NCBI GenBank assembly: GCA_000697055.1
Contig: JNDT01001166.1
Span: 1-64,000 of the forward strand
Direction: 5' to 3'
From: Saksenaea vasiformis B4078
Lineage: Eukaryota; Mucoromycota; Mucoromycetes; Mucorales; Saksenaeaceae
DNA: 64,000 nucleotides
Shown: in pieces, positions 23,627 to 35,382 of the stretch
Position numbering within the stretch: the stretch's first letter is position 1
How the letters are laid out: each line of letters opens with the position of its first letter
Made by a program: the position numbers and the translations under genes
Notes under the pieces: generated by a model
The model's database searches: none
What the model saw: only the letters and a program-made list of their open reading frames with translations
Told to the model about the DNA's origin: nothing

Positions 23627-24024
23627 GATAAAATCAATAGATAATAGAGAAAAGGAAAAGACAAAGGCAACTTCAGGAAAATCGCTTTTATTATTCAAAG
23701 GAGAGTGGAGCCTAATGTTTTCTAAAGTCTCCCCCTTTCTATTTGGCAGATTTTTCATGCCCGAAAAAAAACATCTGGCTCATGAACATTCTCGAGGAGG
23801 TCTGGATGTATCCTCCCCAATCATCCCTTATCACAACCTTTTTTGTTGACGGGCCTTGTAGGTGTTCACACAAACAACCGCCAGTAGACCGTTTGTTGTC
23901 ACTGAAATTCAATGTCAGCAAGGAGAAGAGCCTCGCAACACACATTCTTTCTCTCGTTCTTTCTTACTACCCCTGTTTTTCAACTCTAGAAGGATTATTT
24001 ACATGAAAAAAAAAATACATTCTA
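23627..24024. other. Spacer between two minus-strand genes
   Basis: Promoter side of the coiled-coil gene and the region downstream of the hydrolase/phosphatase gene. Short A-rich tracts, no gene seen. Confidence 0.4.
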
Positions 24025-26186
24025 CTACAAAGATCGATGTGACAGTACATAGCGAAGATACAACTCGTCTATAAAATGTGTATGTCTAAATGGAGTACTG
24101 TTAATTCATGTTGCCTTCCATGTTCTTCTTTCATTGCTTACCGAATGCCAGGTGCGCGTGCTTCGGCAAAATGGCGTATAGCATCAGGTACTGACACACC
24201 TAGTTTCTCGATCATATAGCAGCAGATAAAAAATCCGGTGCGGTTAAACCTATTTCAACTTGCTCAGAGCTTCTGTAGAACGCTGAAGACCTTTGTTACC
24301 CATAATGACAATGGACCGCAATTTGAGCGTCCGGGTTCTGCTGCCAGCATTTGGATGCTGTGTCTACAAATTTCTCCACGTCTTCTTTAGTTGGTGGTAT
24401 CTTGGATACCGTTCTCAGTTTGATGTATTGTATGCGCGAATGCTCAAAGTCACTTGACCGATAGGGTGGCGTGTCGTTAGAAATATCAATGATAAAACTA
24501 ATCTCGGGATATTTTGCGAGAAAAGCCGAAGGACAGTGTCCCGCATCGGTTTGCCGCATAACCTAGATTCATTGAGGAATAACTGTACGTTAGAAACCCA
24601 TTCATCCTACCTTCATTGCTCTAAAAAGGGACGGTCCAATTGGTACTTTTGTGATGGGAGCCGTGCGCATCCACTGTTCGTAACAATGAGAAACCACTGT
24701 CGCTTTACTTCTCTTACCTTTTCATAATTCTTAAGATCCCATTTGTTTTCACCTTTCGTTTTGTGCAGCACTTGCCATGCCCCGCTCAGCGTGTGCAGTT
24801 CGCAGTTCTTAATCAAAAACTCGGATATGACAGGATTAACCAACTCCGGTGAAACAACCATGGGCATATGACCGACGCCTGCAATCATGTATGGAACCGG
24901 TACACGTAAACTCTCTGCGCAATGAACATTATTCCACTCCGTTCCTGAAGGGTCCAGCCCCAAGAGATGATTGCGTATCACATCCATATCTTCTGGCGGT
25001 GTGATTTTATCCTGATAACATGTTAGATCAGTCTTACCTTTTGGTGCTTTACCTCACTACCACCGATCATTAGAACGCCAACTTGGATCTTTCTGTAAAC
25101 CTCTTGCCGGGGAAAAGATGCACCATAAACGAAGCGCTTGTAAACAGACGTACGACTGGCGAGATTCCATTTCAGTTGACTATTGATCTGTATCAATACG
25201 CTTGTTCAGTGATGTCTACGCACTTACTTCCTTCGCAGTTGATCTGACGCTTCGTGCGTCAAGAACCGTTCGACACTTTTACTATACAAACCACCCTTTC
25301 TATCAGCTGTACGAGCAATTTCAAAAAGCCAATTTGGTATCCATCGGATTTTTCTTTGGCTTTTCTTTTGGCTCTCGTCCATCTGTGCTTTTGGAGACAC
25401 AAGCACGAGTGCTTTCAGACTCTCCTGAATCGTTGGATCGGATGCGACACACGTCGCGATCGAGCATCCATAAGAGTGAGCGATGATCACAGTTGAAGGA
25501 TATTTATATCGGTTCAGCAGCAGACTCTTCACATCTTCGACAAGAGAGGATGTGGTGTAAGCATCCCAGCTACAGTAAAGTTAAGACCAAGGTACATGTA
25601 CACACTTGGTTCAGCTACTTACTCTGATACGATCTCACTTTTGCCGCAGCCCAGAAGGTCAATAGCCAGTACATGCGCGGTTTGTGAAAAATATTCGATC
25701 TGACGCTCCCATTGTGACACCTGCGCACAAACGAAAAAGTATTAATCTTGAGCTCTTTTTCTTTTTCTCCTCCAAAAAAAAAATTTGCATCACCTGTCCA
25801 CCTAATCCATGGATAAAGACCAACAATGGCACTTTGCTTCCAAGTTCGTGAATGATATGTACAATACGTAGACGGTGAGAATTGATTTCAACGAATTGCG
25901 TATTATCCGCAATAATAGGTGCTTCGGCTAAATCGGGTAAAAATTGGAATTGATAAGTCGGCATACATTGGCATGGTAGCGGATACTTGCGTTCTTCTAG
26001 AAGCGCACGCTCAAGTTTGATCTCTTCAATGTTCCGTTTGCTAATAAGAAACCATAATCGCTCAAGCATTCGACGTCGTAATTGATACGGATCGCTGTAT
26101 AAATAGAAAATGCTGGCGACTGCTACAGCTGAAAGCGCTACAACTATACCCTTGTTTGTATAGTATGCATCGGCTAGTAGACACAT
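24025..26186 (-). CDS. Alpha/beta-hydrolase fused to a dual-specificity phosphatase domain
   Basis: One reading chain of several exons from ATG 26186 to stop 24025-24027. The N-terminus has a membrane-anchor-like segment (GIVVALSAVAVASIFYLYS). A hydrolase fold follows: oxyanion region FIHGLGGQ, a DLLGCGKS-type strand, nucleophile elbow IIAHSYGCS (Ser), and a C-terminal VGHMP giving the likely catalytic His. Without a stop the frame passes into a phosphatase domain: FIIDISNDTPPY, IQYIKLRTVSKIPP, IAVHCHYG, and after an intron FNRTGFFICCYMIEKLG. That restores the CX5R loop (HCHYGFNR). ARAPGIR and DELYLRY close the domain. The loop most resembles those of capping-enzyme-type RNA triphosphatases and atypical DSPs. 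The substrates are unknown. Confidence 0.8.
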
Positions 26187-26734
26187 CGATGTCAAACTGG
26201 TTTTGCCTTATGAAAGCCGTGAAACGCAGAGTTGAGCAAAATCCAAGTCACGGGATTGTGCGTCATAGGGCACACCGCCAGTGTCGGTTTGACTGAAGAA
26301 ATACCTGTCGCCCCTTTATCCCTTTTCCAGTATACTTAATCTGGTAGCGAGATAGGTATTTCCGATAGCTTAGACTTTAGGCTCAAAATAATATTCGCCG
26401 GAATTTCCTAACTTCCCCGGTTCACTAAACTCGCTCAGTAAAAGATAACGAGTCGGGAGCATTTTGCTGGTGTAACACTCTTAACTACTTGGTTGGCTAA
26501 TGATTGCATTCAAGCCATGTTCATCCTTATCAACTTCCCATACTTTTTCTTCTCACGCCAGTAGAACTTTTGATTTGACAGGATTCTTCGTGTCGTCGCA
26601 CATGCATGTGATGTATATCCAATAGCAAAACTCCTTTCTTAATGGGGTTTCCCACTGTTCTCGGTAGCTCATGCGCTCTTATTTAAACAGGAGCGTTTCC
26701 TTTGTTGGTTATATCTCTTTTCTCTTTCTCTTAC
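26187..26734. other. Divergent promoter region
   Basis: Shared upstream region of the minus-strand hydrolase/phosphatase gene and the plus-strand permease. A CTCTTTTCTCTTTCTC pyrimidine stretch lies just before the permease ATG. No other gene seen. Confidence 0.45.
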
Positions 26735-28829
26735 ATGGAACGGAAAGAAAACAAAACAACCGTAGTTACGGTAAACCATAGAAAACAGACCCTCTGCGAG
26801 ATGTTCTGACAACAGGGATAGTCTGAAACCGTCGTGCACGATGAAAAGTTTGCGGACATCGAAACAAAATCAATATCTTCATTGGATTATGACGCGCAGC
26901 GGCTACGAAACCTTGGCTACAAGCAGGAATTTAAACGAGAAATAAACATCATTGTCCAAACAGGCTTTGGCTTTTCCACGATGGGAGTCTTACCAAACTG
27001 GTATGTAAATTGTCACTGCGGAGAAAACTAAGTTAACCTTGGCTGCTGCAAAAGGGTGGTAGGTTTCAGCAACAGTTTGACTTCGGGTGGCCCATCGTCA
27101 TTATGGTGGAGTTGGATCGTTGTGTCTCCGTTTGTCTGCTGTATAGGCCTTTCGATGGGTGAGGTGATCTCAGGTACAAAAGTTTCCAAACATGGTAATA
27201 TTTAGTTAACTTGCCAAAAAAAAATGACAGCATATCCTCTTGCTGGCGGTATTTACTCTTGGTGTTATATGTTATGCAGCGAAGAGTGGGGTCCATGTAA
27301 GTGAAGGGAACCATCGAAAACTGGCGTTAACGCGTCCGTATCCTTAGTCATGTCATGGGTGTCTGGTTACATCAATGTCGCAGGCATGCTTGCGACGAGC
27401 ATGACGTTAGCATGGAGCTGTTCTGATTTTGTATATGGTACGCAATTGTCTACATGAGTACCGTGACACTTAAAATGGGAATTTGCTGTAGAGATTGTAT
27501 ACCTGCATAGCGGAGTCGATATCGATTCTCAAGGGGCTCAGGTTGGCCTTTACTGCGGCATGCTTCTGGGTGCGACCTTCATCAGTTACCTTGGACTTCG
27601 TCTCAGCAGTTTCATTAATTACTTTTTGAGTAAGCTACTGTGCTATGCATCGTTGAAGTATTAACGTGGGAACTATTTCTAGTTGGCTGGGTCTCTATTG
27701 GAACGTTACTGGTGGTGATCACAGTGCCAGGTAAATTGGCTGAGAAATCTTGCGGCTTGGAAACTGATCCATTTTCCCATTGTCTGTTTAGCAATGGCAC
27801 CCACACACCCCTCAGCAGAGTGGGTCTTTACGGAATTTTTGAACAGGACCGGCTATGATAATAATGGTATGGCGTTTTTGCTTGGTCTATTGCAAGCCGG
27901 ATGGTGTCTGGTACGTGTGTGTTATCCTTTGTCAATATACCCGCTAATGCATGAGTCTACAATAGATTGGCTATGGTGCTAGCGCCCAGATCGTAGAAGG
28001 GACTAAACGCGCAGATGTCACAGCTCCTAGAGGAATCATTGTTTGTGTTGTTGGCGCCATCTTACAGGGCATAATCCTTATCATCCCTGTCCTTTTCTCC
28101 ATCCAAGACGTGGAGGAACTGCTTACGTCCTCACATCCCGTGTCGACGTTTTTAAAGCAAGCAACAGGTGTACCAGTCGCTATCTTCTTTATGGTTATCC
28201 TCCTAGTGACCCAGTTTGGCTGTTTATGCAATAACACCTTAGCACTGGGTCAGCTATTCTGGGCGCTTTCTCGAGATGGCTGTCTTCCGTATTCCTCATT
28301 TTGGTACAAACTAGACCGGAGAGCTATTCCGGTACGTGCTCTATTATTGGAGATGATAATTTGCATCGTAGTTATCATGCCTGTAAGTTCTTACAATATC
28401 AAGTTGATACAGATATTAATTATGATACAACAGTCATTTGGCTCCGAAATTTACTGGCAAGCTATCATGAGTACCGCGGTAATTTGCATCAACGTGGCTT
28501 ACGGTAATTTATTGTAACGATGCTGTAACAACGGATTGACATGCTGTATAGGTTTGCCTTTCTTCTGTCGGTTAATCTGGAAACGAAATGACATGGAGAA
28601 AGGACCATTTAATCTTGGAAAGTTTTCGATTCCATTGAACGTTATTAGTGTCGCGTGGATTATTTTCTTCGCGATCATTCTTTGTATACCAACTACATCA
28701 CCAGTATCTCCTGTAACGATGAATTGGTCGTGTTTGATGATTGGTGCTGTAGTACTATTCTCCACTGGCTTTTGGTTTGTTTCGGGACGACACACCTACA
28801 AAGGTCCGATGCAGAATATAGAAGGTTGA
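26735..28829 (+). CDS. APC-superfamily permease, GABA/choline type
   Basis: A 12-helix amino acid/amine permease, expected in the plasma or vacuolar membrane. Exon 1 is only 26735-26770 (MERKENKTTVVT); exon 2 starts at 26822 with SETVVHDEK, and about eight more short introns follow. Motifs: LGYKQEFKREINIIVQTGFGFS at the first helix, then LTSGGPSSLWWSWIVV, AYPLAGGIYSW, WGPFMSWVSGYINVAG, and the family hallmark GYGASAQIVEGTKRADVTAPRG. VTQFGCLCNNTLALGQLFWALSRDGCLP and a GPFNLGKFSIPLNVISV segment complete it. It ends at the TGA 28827-28829. Substrate preference within the UGA4/HNM1-like group cannot be read from sequence. A Shr3-type chaperone lies 17 kb away. Confidence 0.9.
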
Positions 28830-29390
28830 ACCTTAGCTATATCAGATTATCATTGTACATAGAAGACTTTGCGTCACGTTAGAATTATTTTAAATCGGTT
28901 TTAACTATTTTTCTTTGTGGTTGACACGCAGGTCTCTAAAACTTTTGTTGACGTATGAAGCATACATTATGAGAAAAAAAAGTAGAGCCTCCATGAGATC
29001 GAGTAAGTTGCACAACTTCTGAACCAAAGTTGTTGCATTGAATGCAGTAACAAGGAAAAACAAAAACGGAACGGAAAGGGTTGTACGTTAAAATAGCTTA
29101 CTTGAGCTGTTAGATCGTCTCAATAATGGCTGTGGCTCCAAAGTCTTGATAGAAACAAATGTTTCTTCCGGCTGACTCTCGACATCGCTGCCTGTGAGAA
29201 CGTGAATCGTTGACATCAGAATAAGTGAATAAATGTTGGTTGTCACACCAACACTGGAAACTCCTATACAATAAGGATCCTTGCCCATCCCTCATATAGA
29301 GCGACGGGCTTTTTATGATTACTGGATTCTGAACAAGCATTTGCATCGATTAGATATCCTCATACATTCATCTGGAATAATTTTGCGTTG
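28830..29390. other. Gap with no supported gene
   Basis: Downstream region of the permease. Minus-strand frames of 66-78 codons at 29088-29346 overlap each other and resemble nothing. Confidence 0.4.
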
Positions 29391-30145
29391 GGGAGCGACA
29401 ACTTTTTGCGCAGGGGAGTAGTATATTTTGCGTCAATCCAAGGAATAGTCCGCGCCTGGATGACCGATTTTTGCATTAAAGTACTTCAGTGGTGGATTCC
29501 CAGTATCCCATCGGAAAGCAGTAAAAATGTTTCGAGATAAGAACAGTTTCATCCAAAATGATCCGTATTTAAAGGCACGCATCAATCTTTTTTTTTTCTT
29601 CGGCTCTGCTCATGTCTAACATCCCGGTAAGGGATGTCAATTCATTATATACATACAAGATTATTAATGTTTTCTGTCTCCCGTTTAGGCTGCATGACCC
29701 TTGTCCCGAACTGTATTGGCCGTGTTGATGCTTTTCGCCCTTCACTCAAGTAATTAAATGTTGTCACACACTCGGTATCACATATTTTCCGGAATAGTTC
29801 GCCAGATGGTGTATCGCTTCAAGTCCTCTGCACGCCGTCAAACCCAAGCATGGCCGCTCCACGGAAGTCATCGTACAACAACAACCGCCCCCACCGAGTG
29901 AGGTGCGGTGGCAGGGCACCATCGAAGGATGGCAATACCCTTCGTGGGTAAGTAAGATGGCGTCCAAATATTATTGCATTTACTATTTTCTTTATGCTGC
30001 TTGAATAATTTTTGTATCCATCGGAGGGTTCAAGTTCACGTAAGTTATTTGATACTCTGACGAAAAATTGATGAAGCAATAACGCATATTCAATCTTTCC
30101 TTAGCGTAAATTAAGCCCTTGATGGATGCAGAATTTATTTAATAA
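29391..30145 (+). repeat. Dispersed repeat family, copy 3 (longest single-unit copy)
   Basis: It begins near TTTTGCGTCAATCCAAGG and has one unit (from about 29472) of the ~100-bp repeat that is tandem at 60.6 kb: TTTTTGCATTAAAGTACTTC, then TGTTTCGAGATAAGAACAG. Next come TATTTAAAGGCACGCATC, TTTAGGCTGCATGACC, TTGTCCCGAACTGT, CGCCAGATGGTGTATCGC, a GC-rich centre and GCATATTCAATCTTTCC with GATGCAGAATTTATTTA at the 3' end. The order is the same as in copies 1 and 5. No intact protein. Confidence 0.75.
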
Positions 30146-30620
30146 ACAGTATGATGGAGAAAGGATCGAGTGCATATAGCGATGCCGCCTTCGCGTTAGG
30201 TACTTCGGAGGGTCCTTCTCAAGAGGGAATCTAAGAAAGGGAAACACGCGGTTCATGACATGGAGAAATCTTACAAGGTGCCTCCTCGATGACGGTATTT
30301 CTGAAATACCTACAGTACTCTATTAAGTTTTGTGTCGCATCTGAAAGAGTCCATCGGCTAGAGTGTATCTGGATGGAAATTTGTCGGGTTTCGCCACACA
30401 CTACATCATTGAAGCTCAAAATTGATGTCGTGCCTGGTGCGGATAACGGGTGCGGACAGCTGCGCCCAATTTGTCGGACTTGCGTTTATGACGCGATGTT
30501 CGTTGTTTGCTAGCACAGAAGCCGGCATTTTGAACTCTTTGATTGGCTAGTTCTGGTTACCGTCATATCAAAAATCTTTCGGGGATTGCAATTGAAACTG
30601 GTAATCTTCCGTGAACATCC

Positions 30621-31629
30621 ATGGCCAGGAAAAAAGCGAACAGTTCCAGCAACGCTGAAGATGGTATGTATCCATCCAATACATCCAAACTTAAAGTATT
30701 TGTACGTGTAGATGACCGCGTTGTGCTCGACTACTTGCGGCGGGTTAACAGACCGTACAGCGCCAGTACGTATATCGTCGTGGGTTCTCTTGCTCACTGC
30801 TGTTGCCCAACTAGCCGATATATTTAACAATCTACACGGAAAGCATCAGAAATCCAATATTGTTAAATCTCTTGAACGCCTAACGGAGCAGTCGTCTGTG
30901 ATAACCAAAGCCTACGGCAAAATGTCCATATACACGGTGACACAAGTACTCTTCGTGTAATGAGTGCGTCCAAATCTCAATATTTTGATTAGCGTGATGA
31001 GGATTTGATGTCTCAAGACGAGTTACAGGCCATGGATAAAGAAATAGAAACCTTCTCCAAAGAATTGGTGAAACTTAAAGATGAGAACGATAGAATGGTC
31101 CACTGTAAGTACATCATCAAGCAGTATCTGCACATTGATTGATTACATTGTATCCGAAAAGCATTGGCGGAGCTAAAGAAAACGCCTACAACAAGCGACG
31201 CACATATACTACTGGATAGCATTGTCAAAGAGGTACATGTAATCCATGAAAAACGAAACTAATCGCAGCTAGAATACGGAAAATGAACAACGCTTAGCGA
31301 AGCTTCAATCAGGAAAGGTTCTTGTTTCTGAAGCAGACAAGAACAAGCTTGATTCCGAATTTGAACACGCAAGAAAAGAATGGCGTCGACGTCAAAAGCT
31401 TGTATGAATTCCTCTTGTTGCACTTATCCTTATACTAACAAGGCGAACGTAGTTTTCTGAAGTATTCGCGACGGTTACAGAGTACTTTCCTGGGAAGCCT
31501 GCCGAATTGAAGGTATTTTTATAAACGAGATAGGAAATCTTTTTAACGGTGGTACCGTGATAGGAGAAACTTGGAATCGAAGAGGACGAAGTTCCTTACA
31601 ATTCCGACGTGTTTGTCCTCAAAAATTAA
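30621..31629 (+). CDS. HOP2: Meiotic recombination protein Hop2 (PSMC3IP/TBPIP)
   Basis: Partner of Mnd1; the complex stimulates Dmc1/Rad51 strand invasion in meiosis and acts in the nucleus. Eight exons: 30621-30663, 30712-30765, 30815-30945, 30993-31104, 31162-31232, 31273-31401, 31453-31512, 31564-31629. They sum to 221 aa plus stop, against 217 aa in human. The winged-helix N-terminus reads VLDYLRRVNRPYSATDIFNNLH and IVKSLERLTEQSSVITKAYGKMSIY. A central coiled coil (MDKEIETFSKELVKLKDENDRM) and the C-terminal ARKEWRRRQKLFSEV, LGIEEDE segment match the human domain order. Its presence, intact, implies a meiotic programme in this fungus. Confidence 0.93.
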
Positions 31630-32153
31630 AGGCTGTCTTGAATGCTATCATAATCGAATGTAAGCCACATTCGTAGCGTTAGCTATAGTATCGCACCTTC
31701 ACGAACGGCTTTCGGTTAGCTTTGCAACATCGTCACGGCCATATAAAGTAAAAAATATGCGAAAAAATACGTTAGGAGAAACAGCTGTCTCGTCTCGTGA
31801 TTGTTAACAGATTGCTAATCAGTATATTTGCGATGCGGTGCAATTGTATGCTTTATCATTACTGCAAAACAGATAAATATAGTTATGAAGGTTTGGGTAC
31901 GCAGAATCAAGAAGGTACTCCATAAAGCAGGTCTATAATCTACTTATGTTAAGTTCACTTTGACACTCATCACTATATGCATCGACGGGTATGTATCTCC
32001 CGCTTCTTTCCGTCAATGAAATTAAACATCTTACGATGCCCGACAGAGAGATATTAGGCGTCAATCCTGCGATTGGATATTCTCTTGTATTTAGTGGAAA
32101 CCCAAACTTTGGATCTGGATTTACCACTCAGTACTCTACAACCGATTCACGTA

Positions 32154-33341
32154 TCACTCACGATCACCCTCTTCCCGATACTGTCTTTCATTATCATCAT
32201 AGAGGCCGCTTTCCCCCAAGTGTCGAATAATTCGGGATCGATACGGAATTGCGCTCTTTGCATGAGACAGTGGTGGGTAGTACTGGCGATAAGTGAAGTA
32301 CGCAAATAAGGTCCCTGATTGGATGGGATAAGGTGAGCTTTTCCAGTTCCTTCTGTCAGTCACTCTGTTTTTACCCATGATAGCACCAGCAAACACGTCC
32401 TGCCAATGGTGGTGATAATCCATTGTTCGTGATATGCCTACTAGTGTGGCTCCAAGCCATGGCAGCATAAAAAGGTAGATTTTGTATGTATACTATGAAC
32501 AAAGACATCAGATAAAGTAGAAATTATGAATGAACAAGATCCTTACCCCTCGATTATCAAATAGTTGTATCTTCCCAGCTATGTAAAACGCAAGGTATCC
32601 GAGTCCTGCAAAAGAAACTTCAACGAACTCTTTAGGTGACACACATCTTGATGCAAACTGTCTGATTCATACGTCCCGCATGACCACTTGGGAAACTTTT
32701 GAAAGACTCTTTCATTGCATACGAATCTGGGGGTGACCTACATACTGAACTATCAGTCAAACCTATAGAGGGATCTATCGCGCCTGGGTATGGCTGGCAA
32801 CGCTCGATCATATCAGGCCTTGGTCTCCCAGATGTCATCTAGATAAAAGAAACATGGTTATGGCAAGCGACAGGTGCCGCTTTCGGACCTTAATCAGCTG
32901 GAGAGTTATCACAGACATTGATAGCGACAAAGAAAGACCTAAAAAGCATCGAGTTCCATAAGCGTATTTGTTCTATTTAACACGCCTGTATACCAAGTGC
33001 AGCGCTGTGGAAGTCATACAGGTCTCTCCGTACGAATAAAGCCATCACCGCTATTACAGCCAGAGGAACGACAGCACATATAACCTAGAATATGGAGAAT
33101 AATAGGAACATTGCTTTACACCGGTGAAGACAGGGAGGTTTGTACATACGCCCAAAAGCCAGTTCGGAATAATGTCGTCCATCATAGGGTACATTAGTTC
33201 TCTATCAGTCAATGAAAACCGGCGCTGATACGGAGTAAGTTCGTCAGTTAGACCAGCTGCACCGCTCATCATGATAACAAGCAACCAATCTTTCAAGTAT
33301 GAAACGCATAACCGTCTAAAATGAGGGTCTCGCCAGCCCAT
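32154..33341 (-). CDS. PAP2-family lipid phosphate phosphatase (DPP1/LPP type)
   Basis: An integral-membrane phosphatase of lipid phosphates such as diacylglycerol pyrophosphate or phosphatidate. Exons by eye: 33341-33150, 33084-32994, 32938-32889, then GRPRPDMIERC from about 32838, then the FVEVSFAGLGYLAFYIAGK exon, the MLPWLGATLVGISRT exon and a last one ending at 32154-32156. The three catalytic motifs are present: GRPRPD, SFPSGHAG, and SRTMDYHHHWQDVFAG, with the expected His and Asp. Six hydrophobic stretches fit the six-helix fold. The C-tail is hydrophilic and ends EEGDRE. Preference for DGPP or PA is not decidable. Confidence 0.9.
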
Positions 33342-35380
33342 CCTTAAGAATTCAATGGAAAAGTAAATATGAGGAGAGAAAAATAAGTGTTAAGCTAAGA
33401 GCTTTATATATGACAGGATCATGTATGCATGATTCCTTTTTGGAATGCGCTGACTCCTTGAAGACAAATAGAATGTATAAAGTTCTATCACCGTTCATTT
33501 TCTGATACTAGATATGCCGTGGAATTTGGTAGCAACATAGTTTAATCCAAAAGGCACATAAAATCGTTAAAAGTCATTGACAATTTGTACTGATCGCTCG
33601 TTTACAGCGTTTTGCTTGCCATGACAAAAATATTAACTGTTATTTGGCATCCACCATGATTGCAGAATGTTTCACTATTTCTGTGCAAGAAAATACCGAG
33701 TCACCCGTTCGGTATCACCAGCAGATGCTCATAGCACAATACTCAATCCACTGTTAGTTTTCAGGAATCATCCCAACATCTGCGGCCATGCTGACCAGTC
33801 ATAAGCTGCATAACGTGTTATATCCAGCAATATCCTAGCTATGAAGGCAAACTAAGTATTCCAGGAAAGATTTACTCACTTAATCTTAAATGACGTTCGT
33901 AAACCAACCCGTATCACCCAGCTGTTCATCCAACGTACGACCTGGTGCCGTATGATGGAGCAATAAATCCACTCAATGTTTGCCATACGTTGAGAAGCTT
34001 AGGAAGCGAGGTCCAAAGTACAGTCAGGTGAATCCAGTGATCGCCATTCTAGTCTCCAACTGAAACACCGTTATAACCCTTATAATTGTTGAAATGAGGA
34101 TAACTAATCGTGTTATTAGCAATTTGAAAGAGGCATATTCTTCCTATTTAACGCTCCCGGAATACCTCCTTGACAGAGGTCCACGTACTACTGACGTTTT
34201 TCCACCAGTCTGCGTCTCATGCTCTTCCTTTTGGAGACCTCTCAGCCTCAACAAAGAGCACATAGCACATATGATGACATGTATTTTTTTATTTGCTGTG
34301 ATATTGGAGCTTACTTTGTGCACCTTATAAAGTTGTATGAGGTCATACATTCTGATTCCAGAGTTTTCAGATAGGAAAGGAAGCCTTGTGTCTGGGATTT
34401 AACTCTTTTGGTTAAAATTGTACCTTGAGAAGTAGATGCAGTTATATGATCCCGAAGAAGTAGTAGTTGTCTCTGCGAAGTGTGGACGCAGTGGAAAGGT
34501 TGTCATTAATTCAAAATTCTCATAGACGAAGGTTTTTTCCCCATATTGCTCGTCCAGCGCTAGTTTCGAAACATGGTCGCGCTGTGCCATTTACGATCAC
34601 AATCAAGCGTATGGTAGAAGCAGATACAGTAATCCCTCGATTAAGCAGTACTGTCGGTCAGGGAATTTTTTACTGTTGTATCGAATATATCCTACGAGTG
34701 AAAGGCTATACAGATTATTATGTTCCCCTAACTTACAGTTCCGTTTTCCATACCCCGAAAGAGCCCGAACACTGCTATTGCCCAAGTTTTGAATATGCCG
34801 CATTGTGAATGATCTCTACTTGGCAGAGTTTATGGTTGGGCCACAACGGCATTTAGCTGCCTTCGATCCCCTAAATTTAGACCTAACCAAGGGAGACACT
34901 CTGGATAGAATGCTTTACCGGTAGCGTCCCTTCAGCCAATCCAAGGATTTCGCTCATTATGCTCTTCTAAACAGATAGAATCCCGTGTTTCTTCATTTCT
35001 GTTATAATTTTGCGTAGAAAAGAAATTACACAAAAAAGATTTATAGCTCCAGAATGGATAACTGGCAATTTGACACCATCGTCTTCTTAACTTTTGCAGT
35101 ATGTGCTTCGTCATTACTGGTAGTAAGTCTCCTTCTTCACTCGCAAGAGGTTGGGGAAGAGCTTTGTTGTAAACGAGAGACTATATAACTAGAACTGAGT
35201 TAATAATTAAGATCCCGCTTCTGATAACTAAAGGGCAGGAGCCAGAGTAATGTTTTTAATTGTTCTTCTGAAGAATAAAGCTCGGTCTCACGTGCTCTCG
35301 TATCGCCCGACCTAACCAAACAATACAGGCTTAAAGTCCACACGGATAATGAGACCATATTTTTATAAAGGTGGAACGTA
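33342..35380. other. Gap with no supported gene
   Basis: Frames up to 113 codons (34467-34808) lack recognisable motifs and are shadowed on the other strand. A possible tiny frame at 35053-35190 has a hydrophobic start (FLTFAVCASSLLVVSLLL) but nothing else. I cannot support a gene. Confidence 0.4.
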
Positions 35381-35382
35381 CA

